From the NCBI RefSeq assembly GCF_963583255.1, contig NC_084807.1, positions 26,108,381-26,172,380 of the forward strand: a stretch of 64,000 nucleotides of DNA, read 5' to 3'. The translations under genes were made by a program, and so were the position numbers. This DNA is from Pyrus communis. Lineage: Eukaryota > Streptophyta > Magnoliopsida > Rosales > Rosaceae. Positions 45,646 through 57,365 of this stretch are shown here, piece after piece. The first letter of the stretch is position 1. Every line of letters begins with the position of its first letter. The notes under the pieces are model-generated. The model was not told where the DNA came from and searched no databases. It was given only the letters and a program-made list of their open reading frames with translations.

Positions 45646-45681
<36 letters not shown>

Positions 45682-47763
45682 CTGGCGTATCCGTGCCATT
45701 TTTTTTTTTTTTCCCATAACTTGTGACACATATTTTTGTGAGGTCTACTATGTAATTATTTTAACGTTCCGAACTATCTATCTTTTAGATCATTCATAAA
45801 TTATCTTTGCAAAAATTCGACAAATTTAAGGTGATTAAGACATTCATTTGTAGTGAAGAAAATAAATGAATATTATTCTCTAAAAACAACCTAAACTCTT
45901 AAATCAACGGTCATATGGTCGCAGATTTTGGTGATATTTTGTAGACTTAAATCATGAGGGAAGATCTTAAATATAGAAGAATTGGATCATTGAAAAACAT
46001 TACAAAATGAACCCATAAAAACACGTGTAAAAAATTATGTAAAAAATGTTGTGTCATGGATCCATTCCATATATAACTCAGAAAATTGCGTGAGCTTGAC
46101 AGAAAGATAATACGACTCACCGCAAGTGCAGAAACCAAGGCTAAATTACTATCCAGGTCTCTCTGTTGTTTATGTGCGATTAATAGTTCGGTAACCATGT
46201 AAAGCACCTTTTCCAGCTGAAGAAAATCATCCGAATTAGAACTTAATTATATACAAATAATGATCCAATGGAAGATACCAAACTAAATTAGGCTTTTTTC
46301 TACTTTAATTAACTGTATAAAGAGGAACTAACCTGCGGCAGCAGTTTAGAGACCATTCCTAAATTACCTTCCATCGCGGCCATGGCCGGGGTCATGGCTT
46401 CGTATACATGCCACATCTGCCTGCAATATACGGAAAGAGAGATTCAAACTCAAGTGTAACAAGCAGATAAACTATCCCGACTAAAAGAGAGAGTTGAACT
46501 TATACCTTAGCATCATTGACCAAAGGGATTGTGTTTGAAATTCCTGACAATTTTCTCACCAACCTGCTGATGGATTCTTTATTTTTTTTATCCAATTTTC
46601 CCCATTCATTCAGTAGGAAAATTTGTGGGTTCAAAATCTGGTACACCTTAATCTCATGCTTGAGCTTTTGCACTTGTATTCTTTTGTCTAGGATGAAGTT
46701 TCTCACTTTCAATGTTCTAAGCCACACGCTAAACAATTTATCCTGAAAAATAAAAGACAATTTATTAAGCAAATTTACATAGTGCACCAGTTAACTAGTA
46801 GGCCTCATTTACCATGTTACCCCTCAAAAGTGTGTTCCAATAATACTTAGTGTTGGTGTGGCACAAATAGAGCTCGTTACATTTGACTCTCACTTAAACA
46901 CAAATAAGCACAATATCGGACCCCGTTCATGCCTCGAAAACATGTTGGACGGTATATTTGACGGGAATTTAACGGCGTGAAAAAAGTGGGCAATGACAAC
47001 ATGGTTTAGGGGGTGAACTGGGTCATGGGAACATCATGAGGCAAATTGTAATTTACAACACCGTCAGAGGCAATGTAGTAATTAAGCATTAATGTATAAC
47101 TTGTACCTGTGAAATTTTCTGTGTAGCAAGCTTAGCAGCCTCAGCTCTGGCGTTTGCAAACCTCCACTGCAGCAGCCTATTATGCAAAATCCGAAACCGG
47201 TGGAAGTCCTCCTCTTGTATCGGCGGCACTTTCTTCTACAGCCTAAAATACTTTAAAAGCCCACCAACCCCGCCACCACTAGACTTAACCCTAGCTGCCC
47301 TTGTCGAAGGCGCTGCCGCTGGGGGATCCGGTGTCACCTTGCGCGGCAAAGACCGTCCTGGGGACAAAGCCCATGCAGACGGAGACGGCACGGACACTGA
47401 TATTCTAGGGCGTGGACTTGGACTAGGACTAGTACTCCCTCGCTGCAACTTAGCAAAACTAGTATTTAGACCGAAATTATTAGTACCTTGTTGTCCAATA
47501 ATGATATCTTCTTGGCCACCTTTCTTTTGCTTGAGTGCGTGTACTTTCTCTTCCTCGTGATTCTTATTGGTTCTTGATTTTACGGTGGATTTCGAGCGCC
47601 GGGGGCTGATGAATCTTTGGCTGTTGTTTGGCGTGGTAATGCATGAACGTGAAACGTTTTGCGGTAGGGTTAGGGTCGGGGTCGAAGAAGTTCCACTTCT
47701 GCTTCTGAGAAGTCGAGGGCTGGATTGCTGCTGCTGCCTGCGTGACATGTATGTGTTTTCCAT
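45316..47763 (-). pseudogene. QWRF-motif (DUF566) gene, copy A, disabled
   Basis: Five exons are readable on the minus strand: 47763-47107, 46742-46506, 46420-46333, 46216-46121 and 45393-45316 (stop TAA). An undamaged version would be about 385 residues. Exon 1 starts MENTYMSRRQ, is Ser/Pro/Arg-rich and contains the family signature LLQWRFANARAEA. QWRF proteins, including the augmin-linked AUG8 group, bind microtubules. Two lesions disable this copy: a TAG at 47236-47238 just before the QWRF segment (copy B has CAG), and a 2-bp deletion in exon 3 (88 instead of 90 bases; copy B keeps them). The 175-residue truncated product would keep only the basic N-terminus. Splice sites are otherwise intact. 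A sequencing error at the stop would not rescue the exon 3 frameshift. Confidence 0.8.
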
Positions 47764-48716
47764 CTCAAGAACTAATTTCTGGGACTAATTTAAGTGATGA
47801 CTTTGATTAATATTTAAGAAGAGTGGATGTTGAGGGAAGTTGGTCGCACGTTGGGATTCAGCCTGCAAAATAGAGTTTAATTAATTCATCAGGTCATGTT
47901 GGTCGGTATGTACTCACCAACCTTCAAGAATCATTAAATCTTAATTTTTATATTTTAAACAAAAATTTAAAATTTAAAATACTCGAAATATCGGATAGTA
48001 CTCTGGAATACATAAGAATGTTCCCACCAACCTTATAGGTTACTCTATCTCATTGGTCAACGCTTCAGAAAAAAAATAAATATATATAACAACTATGCAT
48101 GATTCTATTTTTACAATGTGATATCCACACTTATTTTTACCTTTCACACATTGCTTGTTAATTTTCATCCTTTAATTTTTCTTAAATTTATTCGATCATA
48201 TGACCAGAAATTAAGAGGATTGTGTGGAAAGTAAAAAAGTATGTGTGAATAGAACGACCCAAAAATAAAAACTATGCATTATAATGAACTTTGCACAAAA
48301 TTGTAAAACCGACTAAAAACCGTGAGTGTTAACATAATTTTTAGGAAAAACGTAAATTTTTTATTTTCACCAAATATTTTTCGTATAAGTTAAGGAAAAT
48401 TTTATAAGGCACTTGGAATTGGGTTTACCATTTATTGAGCCTCAAATGTATATTTAATAGAATATTTACGACGAAAACTAAACAATAAGTGGAATAAATA
48501 ATAGCGAGGCCCAAAACATTGCCAAAATAAGGTTCACTCATTTTGGAAGGGCAGGGGTGATAAGCACATTCTCGAGACGTTACCAAACACGCAAGACCCT
48601 CACTTCGTCAATGGCGTTAAACATGCTCATGATTGTGGAAAGTTCGCGGCGGTGTGCTGAAGTAGAAGGCAAAGTAAGCACCGAAGCGGATATGTGGTGG
48701 GTAACGTGGGTTCTGT
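47764..48716. other. 5' flank of QWRF copy A
   Basis: Upstream region of the minus-strand QWRF gene and spacer to the Cassandra element. Bases 48270-48540 are a diverged copy of 50489-50745 ('caataagtggaataaataat' in both). No other gene. Confidence 0.5.
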
Positions 48717-49326
48717 TGTCACATCCCAACCCTGGGGGGACCACTTCCCAGGCCCGCTCCACCACCGTAACACAATATTGTCCGCTTTGGGCCCCGACCA
48801 CGCCCTCACGGTTTTGTTTCTAGGAACTCACACAAGAACTTCCCAATGGGTCACCCATCCTGGGAGTGCTCTCGTGCGTTACTCACTTAACTTCGGAGTT
48901 CCCATGGAACCCGAAGCCAGTGAGCTCTCAAAAGGCCTCGTGCTAGGCAGGGATGGGAATATACATAAAAGGATCACTCCCCTGGGCGATATGGGATGTC
49001 ACAATCCACCCCCTTAGGGGCCCGACGTCCTTGTCGACACACCACGACCAAGGTTAGGCTCTGATACCTCCCGGGCCCGCTCCACCACCGTAGCACAATA
49101 TTGTCCGCTTTGGGCCCCGACCACGCCTTCACGGTTTTGTTTCTGGGAACTTACACGAGAACTTCCCAATGGGCCACCCATCATGAGAGTGCCCTCGTGC
49201 GCTACTTGCTTAACTTCGGAGTTTCCATGGAACCCGAAGCCAGCGAGCTCCCAAAAGGCTTCGTGTTAGGTAGGGATGGGAATATACATATAAGGATCAC
49301 TCCCCTGGACGATTTGGGATGTCACA
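48717..49326 (-). mobile_element. Cassandra TRIM retrotransposon (5S-like LTRs), minus orientation
   Basis: Two LTRs, 49069-49326 (5') and 48717-49003 (3'), flank only about 65 bp. Next to the 5' LTR lies a primer-binding site complementary to initiator Met tRNA (GGTATCAGAGCC, 49057-49068). A purine tract (AAGGGGGTGGAT) precedes the 3' LTR. Both LTRs begin TGTGACATCCCA and contain a 5S rRNA-like core (AACTCCGAAGTTAAG, GGGTGACCCA), the defining trait of Cassandra. The whole is flanked by a perfect 5-bp duplication TCTGT (48712-48716 and 49327-49331). The 5' LTR lacks about 30 bp at its inner end. No protein is encoded, as usual for TRIMs. Confidence 0.93.
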
Positions 49327-50427
49327 TCTGTGCACATAAAACAAAGCAAGCTCCGCTCACAAAAAATGAGGTAGGCACCGTTCACAAAAGACAAGGCAGA
49401 AAAAAGTTGTGCACAAACGAGGTGGGCAACATGTGCAAAATGAGGCATGCAAAAAAGAGGCATGCTTGGAGCATTGGTCAACCATGGTTGGCAGGACGAA
49501 GCATTGGTATTCGGGTGAGGCATTTATAAATCACTATCAACCATGATAGAATTCACACTAAAGTCGTCACCTTTAACATTGTAACTTCTTCATTTAAAAA
49601 AAAAAAGTTTATCAGCCGCTCCACGGCAAAGAAATCTTTTTTTTAGTGCGCCAAACACTAAATCGCACCGAACTTAGAATGTTATTTTTATGGTCCACTG
49701 CTATTCACACGCTCCTAAACTCTGAACCATCAATTTTATTTATTTTATGTTTTTTTTAATTTTTGTTAAAATTTTTCTTTTTTTGCTTACCATAATACCA
49801 AACTATCATCTTCATATTTTACAAAATGTACTTTTAGTGAATTTTTTTTAACAATCCATGTGAGAACACTCAAAAACAAGAATATAAATATAAATCTAAA
49901 GGTATTTGATTCTAAATAAAGTAACATAGGAAGAAAAAAAAATTTTGATGGGAAAAGAAAAAAGTACAAAATAAATCAATAAAATATAAAATGATACAAT
50001 CGGTACTTTCCTACCGCTTTTTGATGGATCATATCGGTAGCATAGTAGTGACTATTCTGTACAAGAGTCACTAGCTTCATACCGATCCTCCCCTTTTAAA
50101 ATAATTTTTTTTTTATTAATTTTTTTTTATTGCTTTTACCATTATAACAAACTACCACAATCATGTTCTTCAAAATATACTTTTATCTACAAAATATATT
50201 ATATTCATATTTAAACACTTGAAACCAATGATTTAAAATATAAATTTAAAGATATTTCAATTTAATAGTGGTTACTCAAATAAGTAACGTATGAAGAAAA
50301 AACAAAAAAGCCAAATAAATAGATAAATTGGAATAGGAAAGATCTTTACCACGCTATTAATCCTCACCCAGTCGTCCGGGGCGACATCTGGTGGTGGTGA
50401 GCATCAACTACTGGCTTGTCATTTCCG
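49327..50427. other. Unit A-specific AT-rich spacer
   Basis: No gene. AT-rich with T-runs; not represented in unit B. 'tcctaccgctttttgatgga' and 'atcggtagcatagtagtgac' near 50010-50055 form no obvious repeat. Confidence 0.4.
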
Positions 50428-50890
50428 TCTTACATGAATTCTCAAAATCTCACGGTGCGGTAGAGGTGAAAGCAAATGGATATTATGATGAACTTTGGAC
50501 AAAATTGTAAAACCAACTAAAAACTGTAGAGTTAACACACATGCTTTTTCTGGGAAAAATTAAAATTATTTATTTTCACAAAATATTTTGCTATAGCATT
50601 AAAGGACACTTTATAAGACACTTGGAATTGGTTTTAACGTTTACGGGGTCTCAAATGTATTTTTAATATAATATTTAAGTCGAAAACTAAACAATAAGTG
50701 GAATAAATAATAGCGATGCCCAAAAACGTTGCCAAAATAGTGTTTCAAACTCGAGAATATTAACGAAAAGTCTTACATGAATTCTCATAACCTCGTGGTG
50801 AAGAGGAGATGAAAAGCAAATGGATTTTATAACAAACTTTGTACAAAATTGTAAAACCAACTAAAAATCATGAGTGTACATGAAAATGTT
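50428..50890. repeat. Direct repeat of about 330 bp, partial second unit
   Basis: 'cttacatgaattctcaaaat' (50432) through 'gtaaaaccaactaaaaactg' recurs from about 50774 ('cttacatgaattctcataac' … 'gtaaaaccaactaaaaatca'). A third related stretch is 48270-48540. Unit B resumes collinearity at the second unit ('gtggtgaagaggagatgaaa', 57366), so this repeat probably mediated the deletion in B. Confidence 0.75.
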
Positions 50891-52005
50891 CAATTATAAA
50901 CTTAAATCTGTGATTATGAATTTAACGGTATTTGTTTTGAATTTCATATTTAATGGAAGCAGATCCACATGAATCGTTCAAATATAAGCATATTGAGATG
51001 AAGATCCATTGAATCTACATTTTTTATCAGCGAGATTAAATATGATCACGTATTGTGATATGAGTAAATGTCACACGAAAAGGTAACTTCGCGTACTCCA
51101 ACTGAGGGAAGAAATTCACCAAGAATCTTCAACCTCGTAGTTAAGTTTGCCACTTAATTACAAATTTATAAGCATCCTACGGGTAATTTAACCACTAAGC
51201 TGTCATATGTTTCAGGAATACAAACTTGGCAATTTACGATCGAGTTCCTTTTTGGTTTGGTCAAATTCTACAACGAAGTTCATGACGTTTTGATTCAATG
51301 AATGTACACCAATTTACATTGAAACTCCAACAATTAAATCTCTACTTTAGTATCTACATAAGGGGGTAGAGAAGTGAGCTAAGTGGGCTAGCATGTGGTT
51401 CAAATTCGTCTTTGGAAAGAATCAAACCTAAAACCTCTCACTTACAAGTGAAGAAGAATACCACTAGAAATCCATTTTCTGAAAGAGCCTGGCTTTCGTG
51501 CTTTCGTGGGTCTCCGAGATCCTTTCAATGATCTATGTTGTGTTGAAGGATATCTATATGATCTGATCAATTGCGTAAAGCCTGTAGTAGTAACGGAACA
51601 TAGGTTGTACATAGAAAATACAGTTCTTTTCTATTATATTAGCATTTTCATTAGTATTATATTAGCATCTACTAAAATTTAACCATAGTCAATATTTTAT
51701 TATCACACGAAATCCCTAACAAATAAAGAACAACTTACAAACATCCTCTGGGACAGTAATGTGGTGGCATCACAAGCCAAACAAAATGTCATGTGTTAAC
51801 TAGAGAAACAGATAAAAATGGAGTAGGATTTTCTCTCCTCCAAATTCTCGTTTCCTTATGTTCCCTCTTATTTGAGTAGTCGCGATTAAATCACATCAAC
51901 ATGTTGTGTTGACTTGTTTATAAAGAGAAAACGAAGAAGAAAGTGAGAGAGAAGAGGAGGACAAGGAATGAAATTTGAAGGGAAGAGAATCATAAGATAA
52001 AACTA

Positions 52006-52192
52006 ACATGGAACATCCAAGTGAGCTAAAGCTTCTCTGTCAAGTTTCGACTAACCTCTCCGCAGCAAAACAGGCTTTCTGATTGGGATGCTTGTCAAAT
52101 AACATGGAACATCCAAGTGAGCTAAAGCTTCTCTATCAAGTTTCGACTAACCTCTCCGCAGCAAAACAGAGATTCTGATTGGGATGCTTGTC
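52006..52192. repeat. Tandem duplication of about 98 bp
   Basis: 'catggaacatccaagtgagc' through 'gattgggatgcttgtc' occurs at about 52006-52098 and again at about 52104-52190. The minus strand reads DDKHPNQ and CFAAERLVET, an ORF-like fragment I do not recognise. The unit B counterpart (58583-58740) has its own small internal repeat at the same place. Confidence 0.8.
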
Positions 52193-52210
52193 ATCTTCCA
52201 ACCCACTTTT

Positions 52211-52867
52211 ATCAAGCAAACATGATTTTGTTTCGTCTGGTAATGCTGGTGAAGAAGAAGAAGAATGAAACAAGCATAATGGCGGAGGCGATGGAGTCTT
52301 ACAATGGCGGAGTGTCAACTGTCTATCTACTGTTAGAGTAAATGTTGAAATATAAAGAATAATCTGAATGATGACTTTGAGGTACGACTTGAATCGTTTC
52401 TTTAAAATGTTATTTGCTCCCACTCAAATGAGTTTGCTAAAGGGTTCTTGGCAAATCACTTACAAGATATAACAAAGTATGGAATACTCGATTAGCAAAA
52501 CCGAATTATTCCCTTAGAAATAACTAGAAATAAGTTGTATGAATGTAATGGAGAGAGAAGAGAGTAAGGAATGTAGAAACAAATTTCTGAAAATTGTGTG
52601 TGAAATATTATGCCACAAAAGGTATTTATAGGCATTAAAACATCCGTTCATTGATTCCCTTCATTTTAGTTGAAGATATACAATTACAACCTTTCGTAAT
52701 AGTGTTAACCTAAAAAACATGTTTTCTATATAGAATTTCCAGAAAATAAATATTGAGTAATTACATATTTTTAATTCTACTCAAACAATTGAATAAGCAT
52801 CATGTCTTTTAACCAAAAGTTGCACTTCAACCAAAAGGTACAAGGTTGAATTAAATCCAACCTTTGG
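52211..52867. other. Junction spacer between units A and B
   Basis: Links the two duplication units. A minus-strand ORF (52136-52423) spans its start; Ser-rich, no known domain. No gene called. Confidence 0.4.
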
Positions 52868-52913
52868 GTGCTATCAATTTTCGCGCACAGATGTTGCACA
52901 AGGCAACACGAAG

Positions 52914-52915
<2 letters not shown>

Positions 52916-52944
<29 letters not shown>
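52916..52944. repeat. (CA)n microsatellite
   Basis: About 14 CA units; the unit A counterpart (about 44407-44428) is shorter. Confidence 0.95.
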
Positions 52945-52947
<3 letters not shown>

Positions 52948-54143
52948 AAAAACTAATAGCTGCAATGCTTCACTCGAAGAGAAGCAACAGTTGGGCAAAA
53001 TACCCAATTTTTCAGCCAACGCGAATATATAAATATATTCTTGAAATATTTAACATCTACATCCCGAGAACTGATTATGGCGATAAACTTCCATTTTGTT
53101 GAAGGGTTTAGCTGCCTTTGGTATTATATTGTTGGGCACCAGAACTTGGATTCTTCTCTGCCTCAGTGACCAACTACTGTTTTCGTTTGAAGTTACTTTG
53201 ACTTATTTTGGATCAGAAAATTACTTGCTATTAAGGCTAATTAGATTATGTAACAATGGTAAAAACAAGCTTGTTTTATCGTTCTTTTCAAAGTTGGAAG
53301 AGGTCTTAAGTGAGAGGATTGAATGGGCTGAATTTTCAAGTTAGGCCTACGGGTACACACATGCTCTTTTTCCCGCCAAGCTTAGGCTACTGAATAATAA
53401 TTAAGCATGGCAAAAATAACCTGATAAAATAAAAATAAAACTCAATCCAAAGGATGAAAGTACCAAATTAGCAATGGGTTCAACTATGTTCAAGATTTTG
53501 ATACATGCATGGACCAAGATCACCTTATATGTAGTAGGGAAAATGTCGGTATGCACACTGGACAACATATGATATTTGTTACAAGAACAAAAGGATATAC
53601 ACATCAGAACAAAACGTGATGTTTGTTATAGGAAAAGTGCGGTATGCACGTTGGGATAACTATTTTTTTTCTCTAGTATGTCCTACTATTGAACAAGAAT
53701 TGATGCCATAAAAGATCACACTGAAGGTAAATGAAGATGAGCACAACAATCAAACGATCGTCTAAGTAGAAGATGACCATTTCATTGATCAAATTTATCA
53801 TATTTTTTGGGGGGGCAAGAAGTACATTGATTCCAATTGGATGAGATGTGCTCTTACACTTGCCTCCTCCTCCTGTTAATAAAACATAAGATCAATTTAC
53901 AATTTCCAATTAATTATTTGCCTCTAAAAATATGTTTAATTTGCAAAATTTTATTCACATTAAATTATTAAATTCAGAAAAACTCGTGCTTTTTTGGGGG
54001 GTTCTCTATGATTGGAGGTATCCGTGCTTAAGTTTTTCTCCTTGATTAATAATGTAAATTTGAATAATAATCCCTATTTGGAAATTCAGTTACTGAAAAT
54101 GATTTTGCTACGGTATGTTCATATATATATATATTTATATATA

Positions 54144-55579
54144 CAGTGGCAAAGCTACAGAGGAGCAAGGAGGGGCAAACGCCCCTCCTCTCGTCGGAAA
54201 TGAAGTCCAGGAGTGAGTAGCTGCCCCTCTGGTCCGTTGGAAAATTTGCAGGTGAGGGTTATGTTTTTTGCTGCTGCTGCTGCTGCATGCGGTGGCTCTT
54301 TCTTTTTTCTTTTTCTTTTTTTTCTAAAAAGTTTAGGCCCAAAACAAAAGGAAGGACGACGTCGTTTGATTTAATGAAAAAAACTATAAAATACAATATG
54401 GGGACCACCCACTAACCCCAGCGTGGTTTTTTCAATGAAAAAATATATATAATACAATATGGGAACCACTGGGCCCCATTAATCCTTCATTCTCCCAGTC
54501 CCAAATTGTAACATCTCACATCGCCCAGGGGAGTGATCCTTATATGTATATTCTCATCCCTACCTAGCACGAGGCCTTTTGGGAGCTCACTGGTTTCGGG
54601 TTCCGTAGGAACTCCGAAGTTAAGCGAGAAGGGGGCTAGAGCAATGGGTGACCCACTGGGAAGTTGCTCGTGAGTTCCCAAAAACAAAACCGTGAGGGAA
54701 TGGTACGTCCAAAGCGGACAATATCGTGCTACGGTGGTGGAGCGGGCCCGGGAAGTGATCCATCCCGGGTCAGGATGTGACACAAATTCCCAATGCCCTC
54801 ACCCAAATCAGTTATTCTGCCTAAATTACCCCCTTCCTTTACAGCCTTCAAGTCAAGCCTTAGCAAGCAACTTCCAATTCCAAACCAAGTCAGCATCTTC
54901 TGCTTCAAAGCCGGATTTTAAAGCCAATTTTTAAGTTAAATTTCTAGTTTTTTTTAATTTAAATTCCTAATTGATAATTTAATATGAAGTGTGCTTAATT
55001 GATATGGAATTATAGCTTATGGTATTGATCATTAATTATTGATATGAATTATATGATTATTGGTGAATGAAATGGTTTATTATTGATGAATTGAATTAAT
55101 GATCATTGAATAGCTTATATGATTATAAAATAATTTATGTGATTATTGATATTGATTAATTAAGTTGTTAGTTGAATTAGTTATTAGTCATATAGTAGGT
55201 TGTACCATAAAATTAAGAGTCTACGTTTTTTTAATTTTTTTTCCCATTATAAAGTTACGTAATGGAACAAAACTATAAGAAACAGTGTTATGAATATTTT
55301 AAAACACCGGCGTAGCAAAATGGAAATCCATTGTTAAGTGATAGCTTGGTTTTTCACATTGAAAGAGATGTTTTTGCTTTTATTAATAATGAACCTATTA
55401 TGCCATGCTTTTATGACTTGAAACCTTGTCCACATAATTGTAACTATATTTCTTTGTATTGATACATTATAAATGACATTGATTTTGTCTAACATGTAAA
55501 AGGATTTGGTTGTCTATCTTTTTTTATTAACGCTTTTAAATTTTGCCCCTCCCCTCATTTATACCTGGCGTCGCCACTA
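54144..55579 (+). mobile_element. hAT transposon, deletion derivative
   Basis: Present in unit B and absent from the matching site of unit A (about 45665). Ends are CAGTGGCAAAGC and, reversed, TAGTGGCGACGCCA; 8-bp TATATATA flanks both ends (54136-54143 and 55580-55587), as expected for hAT. At about 55320-55435 the plus strand reads NPLLSDSLVFHIERDVF and NNEPIMPCFYDLKP, the C-terminal end of a TTF/zf-MYM-type hAT transposase. The rest of the transposase is missing, so it is non-autonomous. Its target lay in an AT repeat, which weakens the duplication evidence slightly. A solo Cassandra LTR is nested inside. Confidence 0.85.
54507..54782 (+). mobile_element. Solo LTR of a Cassandra element, nested in the hAT
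   Basis: A 276-bp LTR from TGTAACATCTCACATCG to GGATGTGACA, flanked by a perfect 5-bp duplication CAAAT (54502-54506 and 54783-54787). The 5S-like core is visible (AACTCCGAAGTTAAGCG at about 54610, ATGGGTGACCCACTGGG at about 54644). No internal region or second LTR, so it arose by LTR-LTR recombination after inserting into the hAT. Confidence 0.92.
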
Positions 55580-57365
55580 TATATATACATGTGGCGCATC
55601 CGTGCCATCTTTTTTTTTTTTCACATAACTTTTGACACGTGTTTTTGTCAGACTCACTATGTAATTATTTTAACGTTCTGAACTGTTTATCTTTTAGATC
55701 ATTCATAAATTATCTTTGCAAAAATTCGAAAAATTTAAGACGATTAAGACATTCATTTGTAGTGAAGAAAATAAATGAATATTATTCTCTAAAAACATCC
55801 TAAACTCTTAAATCAACGGTCATATGGTCACAGATTGTGATGATATTTTGTAGACATGAATCATGAGGGAAGATCTTAAAGATAGACGAATCGGATCATT
55901 GAAAAAACATTACAAAATGGACCCATAAAAACATATGTAAAAAATGATGTAAAAAAAGTTGTGTCTATCAATCCATTCCATATATAACTCAGAAAATTGC
56001 GTGAGCTTGACAGAAAGATAAACGACTCACCGCAAGTGCAGAAACCAAGGCTAAATTACTCTCCAAGTCTCTCTGTTGGTTCTGTTCAATTAATAGCTCC
56101 GTAACCATGTAAAGCACCTTTTCCAGCTGAAGAAAATCATTCGAATTACAACTTAATTATATACAAATAATGATCCAATAGAGACCATTCCTAAATTACC
56201 TTCCATCACAGCCATGGCCGCGGTCATGGTTTCGTATACAGATGCTACATCTGCCTGCGATATACAGAAAGAGAGATTCAAAGTTAAGTGTAACAAGCGG
56301 ACGAACTATCCTGACTAAAAGAGAGAGTTGAACTTATACATTAGCATCATTGACCAAAGGGATTGTGTTTGAAATTCCTGACAATTTTTTCACCAACCTG
56401 CTGATGGATTCTTGATTTTTTTTAATCCAATTTTCCCCCTTCATTCAGTAGGAAAATTTGTGGGTTCAAAATCTGGTACACCTTAATCTCATGCTTGAGC
56501 TTTTGCACTTGTATTCTTTTGTCTAGGATGAAGTTTCTCACTTTCAATGTTCTAAGCCACACACTAAACAATTTATCCTGAAAAATAAAAGACAATTTAT
56601 TAAGCAAATTTACATAGTGCACCAGTTAACTAGTAGGCCTCATTTACTATATTACCCCTCAAAAGTGTGTTCGAATAATACTTAAGTGTTGGTGTAGCAC
56701 AAACAGAGCTCGTTACATTTGACTCTCACTTGAACACAAATAAGTACAATAGCGGACTCCATTCATGCCTCGAAAACATGTTGGACGGTATATTTGACGG
56801 GAATTTAACGGCGTGAAAAAAGTGGGCAACGACAACATGGTTTAGGGGGTGAACTGGGTCATGGGAACATCATGAGGCAAATTGTAATTTACAACACCGT
56901 CAGAGGCAATGTAGTAATTAAGCATTAATGTATAACTAGTACCTGTGAAATTTTCTGTGTAGCAAGCTTAGCAGCCTCAGCTCTGGCGTTTGCAAACCTC
57001 CACTGCAGCAGCCTATTATGCAAAATCCGAAACCGTTGGAAGTCCTCCTCTTGTATCGGCGGCACTTTCTTCTGCAGCCTAAAATACTTTAAAACCCCAC
57101 GAACCCCGCCACCACTAGACTTAACCCTAGCTGCCCTTGCCGAAGGCGTTGCTGCTGGGGGATCCGGTGTCACCTTGCGCGGCAAAGACCGTCCCGGGGA
57201 CAAAGCCCATCCAGACGGAGACGGCGGAGGTGGCACTTACACTGATATTCTAGGGCGTGGACTTGGACTAGGACTAGTACTGCCTCGCTGCAACTTAGCA
57301 AAACTCGTATTTAGACCTAAATTATTAGTACCTTGTTGTCCAGTGATATCTTCTTGGCCACCTTT

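Larger units (their letters stand above)
44358..52210. repeat. Tandem segmental duplication, unit A
   Basis: Collinear with unit B (52868-58720) over the CA microsatellite, the 'gccaacgcgaatatata' block, the QWRF gene and the flank ending at 'acccacttttatcaagcaaa'. Unit A holds about 3.27 kb (47520-50790) absent from B, including the QWRF 5' end and a Cassandra element. Unit B holds the hAT insertion absent from A. Confidence 0.92.
53798..57364 (-). pseudogene. QWRF-motif gene, copy B, truncated and interrupted
   Basis: The remains of exons 1 (57364-56943), 2 (56577-56340), 3 (from 56254), 4 (about 56126-56028) and 5 (53872-53798) are visible. The LQKKVPPIQEEDFQRF to LLQWRFANARAEA region is intact here, unlike copy A. 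However, the first third of exon 1 with the start codon is deleted and an in-frame TAA sits at about 57239. Exon 2 has a one-base insertion giving a stop after GGKLD. The exon 3/intron 3 boundary is deleted at about 56178. A 1.4-kb hAT element lies in the last intron. No full product is possible. Confidence 0.8.

Noticed and set aside
48717..49326. 5S rRNA-like sequence (AACTCCGAAGTTAAG, GGGTGACCCA), also at 54507-54782
   Set aside because: The 5S similarity lies within LTRs with primer-binding site and target-site duplications, so these are Cassandra elements and not 5S rRNA genes.
52136..52423. Minus-strand ORF with ETKSCLLDKSGLEDDKHPN
   Set aside because: It spans a local tandem duplication and the junction of unit A. 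It may be a gene fragment, but I do not recognise it and the counterpart in unit B does not keep the frame.
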